A DNA stretch of 64,000 nucleotides from CAVQBJ01 sp963710725 (lineage in GTDB: Bacteria > Actinomycetota > Thermoleophilia > Solirubrobacterales > Solirubrobacteraceae): the NCBI GenBank assembly GCA_963710725.1, contig CAVQBJ010000001.1:310001-374000 (forward strand), in the 5' to 3' direction. Below, piece by piece: positions 9,599-18,210 of the stretch. Under the pieces are notes generated by a model. That model worked only from the letters and a program-made list of their open reading frames with translations, was not told the origin of the DNA and did no database searches. Position numbers and translations under genes: made by a program. The first letter of the stretch is position 1, and each line of letters starts with the position of its first letter.

Positions 9599-12186
9599 TG
9601 CTCTTCGGGCTCCGTGTACTCACCGGGCACCATGTCCTCGCCGGGGAGGTCCGCTTCGAGCGCGCCGACCACCGCGAGCACCGGATCGGGCTCGACGTAG
9701 GGACGCACCTCGACGGCGATCGGCCCGCCGCCGTTGGTGAGCGCGTTGGCGGATTGCGCGGGGATCCCCTCGCCGAGGAACACGACGCCGACCGGGGCGC
9801 TCGCGCGCAGCGCGACGATGGCGCGCACGCTGCCCGCCAGCGCGGACACCGGCGCCTCGGCCTCGGCCTCGGCCTCGGCGAAGCGCCCGGCGAGGGCGAC
9901 CTCGACCTCCTCGCCCTCGTGCAGTCCGAGGCGCCCGGCGTCGGCCGGGCCGATCTCCAGCAGCTGACGTGCGTGCAGGAAGGCGAGCGCGGGCGACGCC
10001 TGCACCTCGGGAGCCGCCCACACCGAGCGGTAGGTTCCGAGGCGGAGACCGGCACCGGCGGGGGCGGACGGCGCGTCCTGCGCCGCTGCGAGCGAGACCG
10101 CGGGCCAGTTCGCCGCCGCCTCGCGCTCCGGCCAGCGCACGCCGTGCCCGGCGAGCTCCTCGAGCGTGATGCCGGCATAGAAGGGAACGGCCTGCGCGAG
10201 CTGCGCCGTGGCCATCGGGCCGCTGCGCACGCCGAGATCGAGGCCGACGCGCTGCGCGAGATCGGCGAGCACGCTCCACTCCGAGCGAACCTCGCCGACG
10301 CGGGCGATGGCCGGGCGCAGGCGCTGCACGCGCCCGTCGGGGTGCGTGACGGTGCCCTCCTTCTCGGCATAGGTCTCGGCCGGGAAGACCACGGTGGCGT
10401 GCTCGCGCACCGCGTCGGTGAGGAACTCGGCGTGGGCGATCACGGTGCTCGCGCGATCGAGCGCGCGCTCCCACAGCGGCCGGTCCGAGAGGGACAGCAG
10501 CGGGTCGACGTGCATCAGGTACAGCGCCGCGAGCTCGCCGTCGGCGGCGGCCTGCGCGATCCCGTGTGCGCCGCGCCCGGGGGCCGCCTCGGCGAAGCCG
10601 GGGCCGACGCCGGCGGCGAACCCCGCCTCCAGCAGGCCGCGGCCGTTGGCCGCCGTCGGGATCCCGAGCAGCCCGGCGCCGTCGCGGTCGCGCATCCCGC
10701 AGCCGCCGGCGATCTTCAGCAGCGCCTGCGCGGCGGCGGTGCCGCCGTCGCGCAGCAGGCGCTCGCCCCAGACGATGACGACGTCCTCGCCCCCGGTGCG
10801 CAGCAGCTCGGCGAGCGAACGGATCGACCCGGCATCGGGATGGGTGAGCTCTCCCCCGTACAGCGCGGCGGCGAGCGCGTCGAGGAACGCGAGCTCCTCC
10901 CCGGGCGCATAGCGCAGCGCGAGCGCGGCATTGCCGTCAAGGGAGGACGGACGCGCCGTGGCCACCGCCAGCTTGACGTGGTTGCGGCGCACCCCCTTGC
11001 GGATGCGCAGATCGAGGATCGGCGCGTCGTCGACCGGCTCGGCGCCGAGCACGAGCACGGTGTGCGCGAACTCGAGGTCGGGGACGCTGGCGGCGAGCCC
11101 GGGGTCGAGCAGCGCCTGCAGCGCGCGCGGCGCGATGCCGCCCGTGGCGTCGAGATCTCCGGAGTCCAGGCCCTCGCGCAGCAGCCGCGACAGGAGCAGC
11201 CCCTCCTCGTTGCTCGCGCCCCCGCCGGCGAGCGCGCCGACGCGGCCGCGCGCCCGGCGCAGGCCGGCCGCCGCCTCGTCGAGTGCGCGCTCCCAGGACA
11301 CCGGGCGCAGCTCGCCGCCGTCGCGCAGCAGAGGGGTGGTGATGCGCTCGTCGACATGGATCGCCTGGTAGGCGAAGCGGCCCTTGTCGCACAGCCAGCC
11401 GTCGTCGACGCCGGCGTGGTCGCGGGCGAGCACGCGCAGCACGCGCTCGTCGCGGACGGTGAAGGTGACGTTGCACTGGGCCGGGCACAGCGTGCACACC
11501 GACCCGGCGCCCTCGATGTCCCACGGGCGCGCGCGGAAGCGGTACGGGCGCGACGTGAGCGCGCCGACGGGGCACAGCTCGATGATGTTCCCGCTGAACG
11601 GCGCGACGTATGGGTGCCCGTCGAAGGTCGCGACGTAGGAGTGCGTGCCGCGCTCGAGCAGCACGAGCTGGTAGTCCTCGGAGACCTCCTGGGAGAAGCG
11701 CACGCAGCGATAGCAGAGGATGCAGCGCTCGCGATCGATGGCGACCAGCGGCGACAGCTCGAGCGGCTTGCGGAAGTGGCGCTTGGGCTCGATGAAGCGC
11801 GAAATGCCCCCGCCCCAGCCGAAGGTGATGTCCTGCAGCGGGCACTCGCCGCCCTTGTCGCACACCGGGCAGTCGAGCGGGTGGTTGATGAGCAGGAACT
11901 CGACCACCGCCTGCTGGGCGGTGCGCACGCGCTCGCTCTGGGTGTGCACGACCATCCCGTCCTTGACCGGTGTCGCGCACCCGGCCTGCAGCTTGGGGAT
12001 GCCCTCGATCTCCACCAGGCACATGCGGCAGGCGCCGACCGGCTTGCCGAGCTTGGGCTCGTAGCAGAAGACCGGGATCTCGACGTCGCCGTGCTTGGCG
12101 GCGTCGACGAGCATCGCGTTCTCGGGCGCCTGCGCCTCGCGCCCGTCGATCGTGAAGGTGATCAGACGCTCCTGCGGCCGCGGCAT
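9595..12186 (-). CDS. nuoG: NADH-quinone oxidoreductase subunit G, with N7 cluster motif
   Basis: Largest peripheral subunit, 863 residues. In order: an N-terminal [2Fe-2S] domain (CYEPKLGKPVGACRMCLVE), the His/Cys motif HPLDCPVCDKGGECPLQD, the two [4Fe-4S] motifs around ERCILCYRCVRFSQEV, and a molybdopterin-oxidoreductase-like region without a cofactor role. The spacing C-x2-C-x3-C-x27-C beginning at CTLCPAQC and ending at WLCDKGR matches the ligands of the extra cluster N7 known from Escherichia and Thermus. The ATG at 12186 shares one base with the nuoF stop. The open frame extends back into nuoF but MPRPQERLITFTIDG is the family start. Confidence 0.96.
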   Translation of the reverse strand: MPRPQERLITFTIDGREAQAPENAMLVDAAKHGDVEIPVFCYEPKLGKPVGACRMCLVEIEGIPKLQAGCATPVKDGMVVHTQSERVRTAQQAVVEFLLINHPLDCPVCDKGGECPLQDITFGWGGGISRFIEPKRHFRKPLELSPLVAIDRERCILCYRCVRFSQEVSEDYQLVLLERGTHSYVATFDGHPYVAPFSGNIIELCPVGALTSRPYRFRARPWDIEGAGSVCTLCPAQCNVTFTVRDERVLRVLARDHAGVDDGWLCDKGRFAYQAIHVDERITTPLLRDGGELRPVSWERALDEAAAGLRRARGRVGALAGGGASNEEGLLLSRLLREGLDSGDLDATGGIAPRALQALLDPGLAASVPDLEFAHTVLVLGAEPVDDAPILDLRIRKGVRRNHVKLAVATARPSSLDGNAALALRYAPGEELAFLDALAAALYGGELTHPDAGSIRSLAELLRTGGEDVVIVWGERLLRDGGTAAAQALLKIAGGCGMRDRDGAGLLGIPTAANGRGLLEAGFAAGVGPGFAEAAPGRGAHGIAQAAADGELAALYLMHVDPLLSLSDRPLWERALDRASTVIAHAEFLTDAVREHATVVFPAETYAEKEGTVTHPDGRVQRLRPAIARVGEVRSEWSVLADLAQRVGLDLGVRSGPMATAQLAQAVPFYAGITLEELAGHGVRWPEREAAANWPAVSLAAAQDAPSAPAGAGLRLGTYRSVWAAPEVQASPALAFLHARQLLEIGPADAGRLGLHEGEEVEVALAGRFAEAEAEAEAPVSALAGSVRAIVALRASAPVGVVFLGEGIPAQSANALTNGGGPIAVEVRPYVEPDPVLAVVGALEADLPGEDMVPGEYTEPEEQ

Positions 12187-13493
12187 CAGTGCGCTCCTCC
12201 GGCGGCGACCAGGCCCGTGTCCACCGGTGCGCCGAGGCCGTTGGCGGCGCGGGCCGCCTCGATCGTGGCCTCGAACTCGTCGCGGAACTTGGCGATCATC
12301 GAGCCGATCGGCATCGCCATCGCGTCGCCGAGCACGCACAGGCAGTTGCCCATGATGTGCTCCTGGACGGAGGCCATGATCTCGATGTCCATCGGCGTCG
12401 CCTCGCCGCTGCCGATCCGCTCGAGCATGGCCACGGTCCAGTTGGTGCCCTCGCGGCAGGGCGAGCACTTCCCGCAGGACTCGTGGCGATAGAACTTGGC
12501 CACCTTCAGGGCCACGTCGAGGATCGGCGTCGTGTCGTCGACGACGATGATCGCGCCCGAGCCGAGCATCGAGCCGGCCTTGGCCATCGTGTCGAAGTCG
12601 TAGGGCAGGTCGAGGTCGTCGGCGGTGAGCACGGGCGAGGACGAGCCGCCGGGGAACCAGCACTTCACCGAGCGCCCCTCGGGCGGGCCTCCGGCGAGGC
12701 CGTAGATGATCTCGCGCGAGGGCGTGCCGAGCACAATCTCGTAGTTGCCCGGGCGCTGCACGTGGCCGGAGACGCTCACCAGCTTGGTGCCGGTCGAGGT
12801 CTCGACGCCGAGCTTCGCGTACTCCTCGCCGCCGAGGCGCATGATCGACGGCACGGTGGCGAGCGTCTCGACGTTGTTGATGAGCGTCGGCCCCTGGTAG
12901 AGGCCCTGGTTGGCCGGGAACGGGGGCTTCAGGCGCGGGTTGCCGCGCTTGCCCTCCAGCGAGTCGAGCAGGCCCGTCTCCTCGCCGCAGATGTAGGCGC
13001 CGGCGCCGCGGTGCACCCACAGCGACAGCGTGAGGTCCGAGCCGAGGATGCGCTCGCCGATGTAGCCGGCCGCGCGCGCCTCGTCGAGGGCCGCGTCGAG
13101 GCGGTCGGCCTGGAGCACGTACTCGCCGCGGATGTAGATGAACGAGCGCGTGATGCCGGCGGCGTAGGCGGCGATGATGATGCCCTCGATCAGCAGGTGC
13201 GGGTTCTTCTGCATGATCTCGCGATCCTTGAAGGTCCCCGGCTCGGACTCGTCGGCGTTGCAGACGAGGAACTTGTCCATCGTGCCCTTGGGCAGGAACG
13301 AGGCCTTCGTGCCCATCGCGAATCCGGCGCCGCCGCGCCCGCGCACCTTGGAGGCCTTCAGCTCCTCGAGCACGGCCTCGGGCGCCATCGACAGCGCCCG
13401 GCGCAGCGACTGATACCCGCCGCGCCGCTCGTAGACCTCGAGCGTGTTCAGCCCCGGTTCGTCGATGTCATTGAACAAAAGGTGGGTCGACAT
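12186..13493 (-). CDS. nuoF: NADH-quinone oxidoreductase subunit F (NADH- and FMN-binding)
   Basis: Catalytic entry subunit, 435 residues, oxidising NADH and passing electrons to FMN and cluster N3. Seen are the NADH/FMN glycine motif RGRGGAGFAMGTKASF (about residue 50), NADESEPGTFKDRE, and the N3 motif CGKCSPCREGTNW near residue 340, with the fourth Cys in MGNCLCVLGDA. ATG at 13493 follows the nuoE stop by 2 bases. Length is normal for the family. Confidence 0.97.
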   Translation of the reverse strand: MSTHLLFNDIDEPGLNTLEVYERRGGYQSLRRALSMAPEAVLEELKASKVRGRGGAGFAMGTKASFLPKGTMDKFLVCNADESEPGTFKDREIMQKNPHLLIEGIIIAAYAAGITRSFIYIRGEYVLQADRLDAALDEARAAGYIGERILGSDLTLSLWVHRGAGAYICGEETGLLDSLEGKRGNPRLKPPFPANQGLYQGPTLINNVETLATVPSIMRLGGEEYAKLGVETSTGTKLVSVSGHVQRPGNYEIVLGTPSREIIYGLAGGPPEGRSVKCWFPGGSSSPVLTADDLDLPYDFDTMAKAGSMLGSGAIIVVDDTTPILDVALKVAKFYRHESCGKCSPCREGTNWTVAMLERIGSGEATPMDIEIMASVQEHIMGNCLCVLGDAMAMPIGSMIAKFRDEFEATIEAARAANGLGAPVDTGLVAAGGAH

Positions 13494-13495
13494 GC

Positions 13496-14161
13496 TCAGA
13501 CACCCGCCTCCGGGAACGGCGCCGGGAAGTCACGCGAGTTGGCCTGGGGGTCGGCGACCTTGCGCCGGGCGAGCTGCTTGTCGGGGAGCACCTCGCGCCC
13601 CGCGCGCGCGTCGTCGAGCAGCGCCGGGATGTCCTCGACCGCCAGGGGACCGACATACACGCCGTCGACCGAGGCCATCGGCGCGATGTCGCAGGCGCCG
13701 AGGCACTCGAACGCGCGCACGTTGAAGTCGGGGTCCTCGCCGGCCGCCTCGATGAAGGCCGCGAACAGCTCGTCGGCGCCGCGCAGCGAGCAGGAGATGT
13801 TCGTGCACACGTACACGCGGTGGCGCCCCACGGGCGCGGTGTCGAACATGTCGTAGAACGTCGCCACCGAGGCGAGGTAGGCCGGCGTGACGCGCATCAC
13901 GCAGGCGACCTGGTCGATCGCCTCGGGCGAGCACCAGCCGTGCACGCGCTGCGCGGCGGCGAGGGCGGGCAGGGCGGCCGACTGGCGCTCGGGATAGCGG
14001 GCCATGTAGGACTCGATCTCGGCGCGCAGCGGCTCGGGCACCGCGACGACCGCGGGATCGGGGACGCTCGCCGGGTCCTTCTCGAGGTCGGCGGCCTCGT
14101 CCCAGCCCGGGACGCGCGAGCCGCCGGCGAAGCGCCGGACGCCGTCGAGCGGTGCGCTCAT
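13496..14161 (-). CDS. nuoE: NADH-quinone oxidoreductase subunit E ([2Fe-2S] N1a)
   Basis: Partner of NuoF, 221 residues, with a thioredoxin-like [2Fe-2S] domain. The four ligands are in CTNISCSLRG and CLGACDIAP. The helical N-terminal domain carries the usual YPERQSAALPALAAAQ signature. The product has about 40 additional N-terminal residues compared with E. coli NuoE. ATG at 14161 overlaps the nuoD stop by 4 bases. Confidence 0.96.
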   Translation of the reverse strand: MSAPLDGVRRFAGGSRVPGWDEAADLEKDPASVPDPAVVAVPEPLRAEIESYMARYPERQSAALPALAAAQRVHGWCSPEAIDQVACVMRVTPAYLASVATFYDMFDTAPVGRHRVYVCTNISCSLRGADELFAAFIEAAGEDPDFNVRAFECLGACDIAPMASVDGVYVGPLAVEDIPALLDDARAGREVLPDKQLARRKVADPQANSRDFPAPFPEAGV

Positions 14162-15408
14162 CGGTCGATCCCCCCGAGCACGGGGTCGAGCATGGCCAGC
14201 GTGGCGATCATGTCCGCGATGTACCCGTCCCGGGCCATCGGGGCGAAGGCCTGCAGGTTGACGAAGCTCGGGTCGCGCATGTGCACGCGCGCCGGCTTGG
14301 AGGAGCCGTCGGAGCGCACGAAGCAGCCGAGCTCGCCGCGCGGGGACTCGATCGGGTAGTAGACCTCGCCCGGCGGGACGCGGAACCCCTCGGTGACGAG
14401 CTTGAAGTGATGGATGAGCGCCTCCATCGAGGTGGCCAGCTCGTGGCGCGGCGGCAGCGCGACCTTGCGGTCCTCGGTGATCGTCGGGCCCTCGGGCAGC
14501 CCCTGCAGGGCCTGGTCGATGATCTTCACCGACTCGTAGATCTCCGCCAGGCGGACCGCATAGCGGTCGTAGTTGTCGCCCGACGTGCCGACCGGGATCT
14601 TGAAGTCGAAGTGGTCATACGAGCAGTAGGGCGCCGCCTTGCGCAGATCCCAGGGGACCCCGGCCGCGCGCAGCAGCGGGCCGGTGACGCCGTAGGAGAG
14701 CAGCGTCTGCGCGTCGAGCGTGCCCGTGTCGCGCAGGCGCTGCAGGACGATCTCGTTCTTGTTGAGCATGTCGCCGTACTGGTCCGTGCGGGTCGGCATG
14801 TCCTTCACGAACTCCTGCAGCCGCTCGGCGAAGCCGGTCGGGATGTCCTCGAAGACGCCGCCGACCTGGAAGTAGCGCGTGTGCATCCGCTGGCCGGTCG
14901 AGTACTCGAACAGGTCGAGGATCTTCTCGCGCTCGCGGAAGCAGAACCAGAACATCGAGATCGCGCCGAGGTCGAGCGCGCTCGTTCCCAGCCACACGAG
15001 GTGGGACATGATCCGGTTGAGCTCGAGGTGGATGACGCGCAGGTACTGCGCGCGCGGGGGCACGTCGACCTGCAGCAGCGTCTCGGTGGCGCCGATGAAG
15101 GCGAGCGCGTTGAAGAAGTACGCGAGGTAGTCCATCCGCTCGACGACGGGGATCACCTTCCAGTAGGACTTCTGCTCGGCCGTCTTCTCGATGCCGGTAT
15201 GGACGTAGCCGATGATCGGCTTGATGTCGAGGACCACCTCGCCCTCGAGCGTCACCAGCAAGCGCAGGACCCCGTGCGTGGCCGGGTGATGCGGACCGAA
15301 GTTGAGCGTCAGCAGCTCGCTGTGGCGATCCGCGCCCTCGGCCGGCATCTCGCTCAGCGTGATGCTCTCCTCCTGGCGGCGGTAGTCCGATAGCCCGGTG
15401 TCGCTCAC
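14158..15408 (-). CDS. nuoD: NADH-quinone oxidoreductase subunit D
   Basis: 49-kDa-type subunit, 416 residues, lining the quinone site. The N-terminal hallmark LTLNFGPHHPATHGVLRLL is present, including the loop histidine that contacts quinone in solved structures, and the C-terminus ends with MIATLAMLDPVLGGIDR, the normal end for the family. Starts at GTG 15408, overlapping nuoC by 4 bases. NuoC and NuoD are separate genes here, not fused as in E. coli. Confidence 0.97.
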   Translation of the reverse strand: MSDTGLSDYRRQEESITLSEMPAEGADRHSELLTLNFGPHHPATHGVLRLLVTLEGEVVLDIKPIIGYVHTGIEKTAEQKSYWKVIPVVERMDYLAYFFNALAFIGATETLLQVDVPPRAQYLRVIHLELNRIMSHLVWLGTSALDLGAISMFWFCFREREKILDLFEYSTGQRMHTRYFQVGGVFEDIPTGFAERLQEFVKDMPTRTDQYGDMLNKNEIVLQRLRDTGTLDAQTLLSYGVTGPLLRAAGVPWDLRKAAPYCSYDHFDFKIPVGTSGDNYDRYAVRLAEIYESVKIIDQALQGLPEGPTITEDRKVALPPRHELATSMEALIHHFKLVTEGFRVPPGEVYYPIESPRGELGCFVRSDGSSKPARVHMRDPSFVNLQAFAPMARDGYIADMIATLAMLDPVLGGIDR

Positions 15409-15932
15409 TTCCCTGCCCCCTCGAAGCGCTTCTCGTTGTAGGTGAAGATCACCGGCTCGCCGCCGACCGGGAAGTCGCGGCGCTGGGGGTGGCCCTCGTA
15501 GTCCTCGGGCATGAGGATGCGCCGCAGGTCGGGATGCCCGCGGAAGATGACCCCGAACATGTCGTAGACCTCGCGCTCCTGATGGTCGGCCGTCGGCCAG
15601 CCGGGGCCGTCGTCGCCGTCGGGGGTCACCGAGTCGACCTCGGGGGCAGCCAGCGGCACCCGCAGCGTCACCGACAGGCGGTCCACCGTGTGCATGTTCA
15701 GCAGCTCGTAGTGGACGCCCAGACGTGGCTCGTCGGGGTAATAGTCCACGCCGTGCACGGAGCAGAGGAAGGCGTACCCGCGCTCGCGCAGCGCGCCGAG
15801 GATCCTGCGGATCGACCCGGGGGAGACGCGGAGCTCTCCTTTATCACGGAAGAAGTTCGTCTCCAGGATGCCGTCCGGCGCCAGCTCGCGCAGCTCCTGC
15901 GCGAGCAATTCGAGCCCGGTCGCGTCAGGCAC
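15405..15932 (-). CDS. nuoC: NADH-quinone oxidoreductase subunit C
   Basis: 30-kDa-type subunit, 175 residues. The signature DHQEREVYDMFGVIFRGHPD is complete and leads into RRILMPEDYEGHPQRRDFPV. I place the start at GTG 15932 (VPDATGLELL...), overlapping the nuoB end by 8 bases; the frame is open further upstream inside nuoB but that part resembles nothing. The protein lies between NuoB and NuoD in the assembled complex. Confidence 0.94.
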   Translation of the reverse strand: MPDATGLELLAQELRELAPDGILETNFFRDKGELRVSPGSIRRILGALRERGYAFLCSVHGVDYYPDEPRLGVHYELLNMHTVDRLSVTLRVPLAAPEVDSVTPDGDDGPGWPTADHQEREVYDMFGVIFRGHPDLRRILMPEDYEGHPQRRDFPVGGEPVIFTYNEKRFEGAGK

Positions 15933-16620
15933 CGCTGTCCTCTCGCGGGCCGATCGGCGCGGCGGTCGCGATCCCGTCGGGGACGACCTCCTCGGTGCCG
16001 ACCGCGTCGTAGCGCTCGCGCCAGCCCAGCTTGGGGTCCTCATGGACCATGTCGCGGAGCTTGAGGATCCCGTGCATGAGCGCCTCCGGCCGCGGCGGGC
16101 AGCCCGGGACATGCACGTCGATCGGCATGAACTTGTCGCTCGGGACGAGCGCGTAGTTGTTGAAGACGCCCATCGAGGAGCAGCAGGCGCCCATCGAGAT
16201 CGCCCATTTGGGCTCGAGCATCTGGTCGTAGATGCGGCGCACGACCGGCGCCATCTTGATCGACACGCGCCCCGAGAGGATGAGCAGGTCGGCCTGGCGC
16301 GGCGAGGCGCGGAACGCCTCGAAGCCGAAGCGCGCGATGTCCACGCGCGAGGCGACGACGGTCATCATCTCGATCGCGCAGCAGGCGAGGCCGAACGTGC
16401 AGGGGTAGATCGAGTTGCCGCGCGCCCAGGCCACCGCCCGGTCGAGCGTCGTCGTCAGCACGCGCTCCTCGACGTGACGCTCGAGGTCCTCGTCGGTGAG
16501 GTCCTCGCGCTCCGCCGGGATGTTCGGGCCCTCGATCTCGCTGCCGCGCAGCAGCTGGTGGGAGCTGAGCGTGCGGGCGCGCAGGGTGCGCGGATCGACC
16601 GGTTCGCGCCTTATCTCCAT
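15925..16620 (-). CDS. nuoB: NADH-quinone oxidoreductase subunit B ([4Fe-4S] N2)
   Basis: Holds the terminal cluster N2 that reduces quinone; 231 residues. The tandem cysteine ligand CTFGLACCAIEMM, the distal GACCSSMGVF and PGCPPRPEAL are all present. The ATG at 16620 overlaps the nuoA end by 10 bases; an in-frame ATG at 16641 would overlap further and is less likely. The N-terminal 50 residues, before ERHVEERVLTT, are longer than in many NuoB proteins. Confidence 0.95.
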   Translation of the reverse strand: MEIRREPVDPRTLRARTLSSHQLLRGSEIEGPNIPAEREDLTDEDLERHVEERVLTTTLDRAVAWARGNSIYPCTFGLACCAIEMMTVVASRVDIARFGFEAFRASPRQADLLILSGRVSIKMAPVVRRIYDQMLEPKWAISMGACCSSMGVFNNYALVPSDKFMPIDVHVPGCPPRPEALMHGILKLRDMVHEDPKLGWRERYDAVGTEEVVPDGIATAAPIGPREDSGA

Positions 16621-16967
16621 TGCAGCGCACCCCGCCTCCACACGTACAGGAACGCGATGAACAGCAGCACGATGAAGACGATCGTCTCGCCGAGCGCGAA
16701 CGGGCCGTAGGCGCGCAGCTGGATGGCGATCGGGTAGAGGAACAGCACCTCGATGTCGAACAGCAGGAAGAGCATCGCCACGAGGTAGAAGCTGATGCCG
16801 AAGCGCAGGCCGCGCCTGATGTCCGAGGGCAGGCCGGACTCGTAGGGGTCACGCTTGTGCGCCACCGAGCGCTTGACGCCGAAGGCGGTGTTGAGCACTG
16901 CGAAGAGGCTGCCGACCGCGGCGCCGAGAAGCAGGAACACGATCGCGGGGAGATAACTGCGGAGCAC
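16611..16967 (-). CDS. nuoA: NADH-quinone oxidoreductase subunit A, first gene of the nuo operon
   Basis: Three-helix membrane subunit, 118 residues, normal length. The conserved loop KRDPYESGLPSDIRRG includes the C-type position seen in most homologues, here occupied by Ser-Gly, followed by RFGISFYLVAMLFLLFDIEV, the family hallmark. Initiates at GTG 16967. It is the promoter-proximal gene of a 15.4-kb operon with all 14 subunits in standard order. Confidence 0.96.
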   Translation of the reverse strand: MLRSYLPAIVFLLLGAAVGSLFAVLNTAFGVKRSVAHKRDPYESGLPSDIRRGLRFGISFYLVAMLFLLFDIEVLFLYPIAIQLRAYGPFALGETIVFIVLLFIAFLYVWRRGALQWR

Positions 16968-16978
16968 CGCGTCGGTTT

Positions 16979-17008
16979 ATATCACCGTGCTCGCTCGGCT
17001 TGTGCCAA
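16979..17008 (-). promoter_or_regulatory. candidate promoter of the nuo operon
   Basis: On the minus strand TTGGCA (17003-17008) and TGATAT (16979-16984) are separated by 18 bases, a reasonable sigma-70-like pair in the 83-base gap before nuoA. The -10 box ends only 12 bases before the nuoA GTG, so the transcript would be leaderless or nearly so, which is common in Actinobacteria. Pattern match only. Confidence 0.3.
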
Positions 17009-17050
17009 CCTGTTACATAGTGGCAATTCGCTCGAAATGACGCCGATCCA

Positions 17051-17509
17051 GTGAACACCAATCAAGCGGTGGTCGACCTCGCCTACGCCGTGGCGGTCCT
17101 CAACGCGCTGCCCGCGCTCGTCGGGGGATGGCGCTGGTATCGGGGTGAGCCGAGCCGGGCCTTCTGGGTGCTGCTGCGCGTCGGGCAGGTGGCGGCGCTC
17201 GTGCTCGCGGTGACCGTCGGTGTCCTGGCCTTCGCCGGCCACGTCGCGTCGGATGGCCTCTTCTACCTGTACGCGGTGCTGCCGGTGGCGATCGGCTTCG
17301 TGGCCGAGCAGCTGCGGATCGCCTCGGCGCAGACGATCCTCGACCAGCGCGACCTGCCCGACGCGCAGGCGGTGGGCGGGCTCCCCGACGCCGAGCAGCG
17401 CCGGATCGTCTTCGAGATCATGCGCCGCGAGATGGGCATCATGGCGCTGTCGGCGCTCGTCGTGGTCGTGCTGGCGGCGCGGGCGGCCGTGACCGCCCAC
17501 GGCCTGTAG
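17051..17509 (+). CDS. unrecognised four-helix membrane protein
   Basis: 152 residues, starting at GTG 17051. Hydrophobic segments lie at about 5-25, 40-62, 70-90 and 130-150, with a polar loop (about 95-125) containing ERRIVFEIMRREMG-like charged sequence facing the cytoplasm by the positive-inside rule. Transcribed divergently from the nuo operon across an 83-base gap. No family is recognised. Its position invites a link to respiration, but nothing in the sequence shows one. Confidence 0.75.
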   Translation: MNTNQAVVDLAYAVAVLNALPALVGGWRWYRGEPSRAFWVLLRVGQVAALVLAVTVGVLAFAGHVASDGLFYLYAVLPVAIGFVAEQLRIASAQTILDQRDLPDAQAVGGLPDAEQRRIVFEIMRREMGIMALSALVVVVLAARAAVTAHGL

Positions 17510-17514
17510 CGGCC

Positions 17515-18030
17515 TCAGTTCGGCAGCCGCGCCTCGGCCCGCTGCTCGCTCGTGAACGTGCCGTAGTCGCCGCGGTACCACACGAGCGGGTGGCCGTCGG
17601 TGCGGTGATCGGTGTGCGCGACGGCTCCGATGCCGATCGTGTGATCGCCGGCCGCGTGCTCCTCACGCAGGTCGCAGACGAGCCACGCGAGTGCGCCCTC
17701 CAGGATCGGCGCGCCGTGCTCGAGGCGATACGCGATGCCGTCGAACTTCTCGCGCTCCGGGCGCTTGGAGGCGAAGCGACCGGACAGCGCGTGCTGGTCG
17801 TGGTCGAGCACGTTCACCGCGAAGCGTCCGGACGCGCGGATGATCGGAAGCGTGCGCGCCGTGTGATCGAAGCAGACGAGCAGCAGCAGGGGGTCGAGCG
17901 ACAGCGAGCACAGCGCGTTTGCGGTCAGGCCGCCGGGGCCGGCGGGGCCGTGCGCGGTGACCACGGCGACGCCGGTGGCGAAGTGTCCGACGACCCGCCG
18001 GTAGCGGCGCTGCTCCTCGGTCGTCGCCAT
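17515..18030 (-). CDS. flavin reductase-like FMN-binding protein
   Basis: 171 residues matching the flavin reductase (split-barrel FMN-binding) family, in which the protein uses NAD(P)H to reduce free flavin for a partner monooxygenase, or acts as a small oxidoreductase. Visible signatures are FATGVAVVTAHG near residue 16, GLTANALCSLSLDPLLLLVCF, the RASGRFAVNVLD segment and the C-terminal HPLVWYRGDYGTF. It ends 5 bases from the end of the preceding plus-strand gene. No partner monooxygenase lies next to it, so the substrate is unknown. Confidence 0.88.
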   Translation of the reverse strand: MATTEEQRRYRRVVGHFATGVAVVTAHGPAGPGGLTANALCSLSLDPLLLLVCFDHTARTLPIIRASGRFAVNVLDHDQHALSGRFASKRPEREKFDGIAYRLEHGAPILEGALAWLVCDLREEHAAGDHTIGIGAVAHTDHRTDGHPLVWYRGDYGTFTSEQRAEARLPN

Positions 18031-18072
18031 GGCTGCTTGTTAGCAGACGCGAGTGCCCGGGACGAACGACAG

Positions 18073-18147
18073 CCCGGCGCCGATCGTGGTTGCCGCCAAG
18101 CAGAGAGGCCGCGATGTCGTGCGGCCCTCAATTCGATCGGCGCCGGG
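18073..18147. repeat. 14-bp perfect inverted repeat with an inner hairpin
   Basis: CCCGGCGCCGATCG at 18073-18086 is exactly inverted at 18134-18147 across a 47-base loop, and the loop itself holds a six-pair hairpin (GGCCGC 18107-18112 with GCGGCC 18121-18126). It lies between the lipoprotein gene and the flavin reductase gene. It may be a structured 3' end or a regulator site. Confidence 0.45.
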
Positions 18148-18188
18148 GTCAGGCTCGTATTCGTCGTCGGCCCGCGCGCTCCTGCGCG

Positions 18189-18210
18189 GCTCGCACCGAT
18201 CAGTGCGAGC
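18189..18210 (-). terminator. hairpin overlapping the lipoprotein stop codon
   Basis: GCTCGCAC (18189-18196) pairs perfectly with GTGCGAGC (18203-18210) around a six-base loop that contains the stop codon. No T-run follows, so if it terminates transcription it is not a classical intrinsic terminator. Confidence 0.35.

Noticed and set aside
9754..12492. 912-codon plus-strand open frame opposite nuoG/nuoF
   Set aside because: Composition is driven by the opposite strand's codon bias in high-GC DNA; no family signs, and the minus strand encodes NuoG and NuoF.
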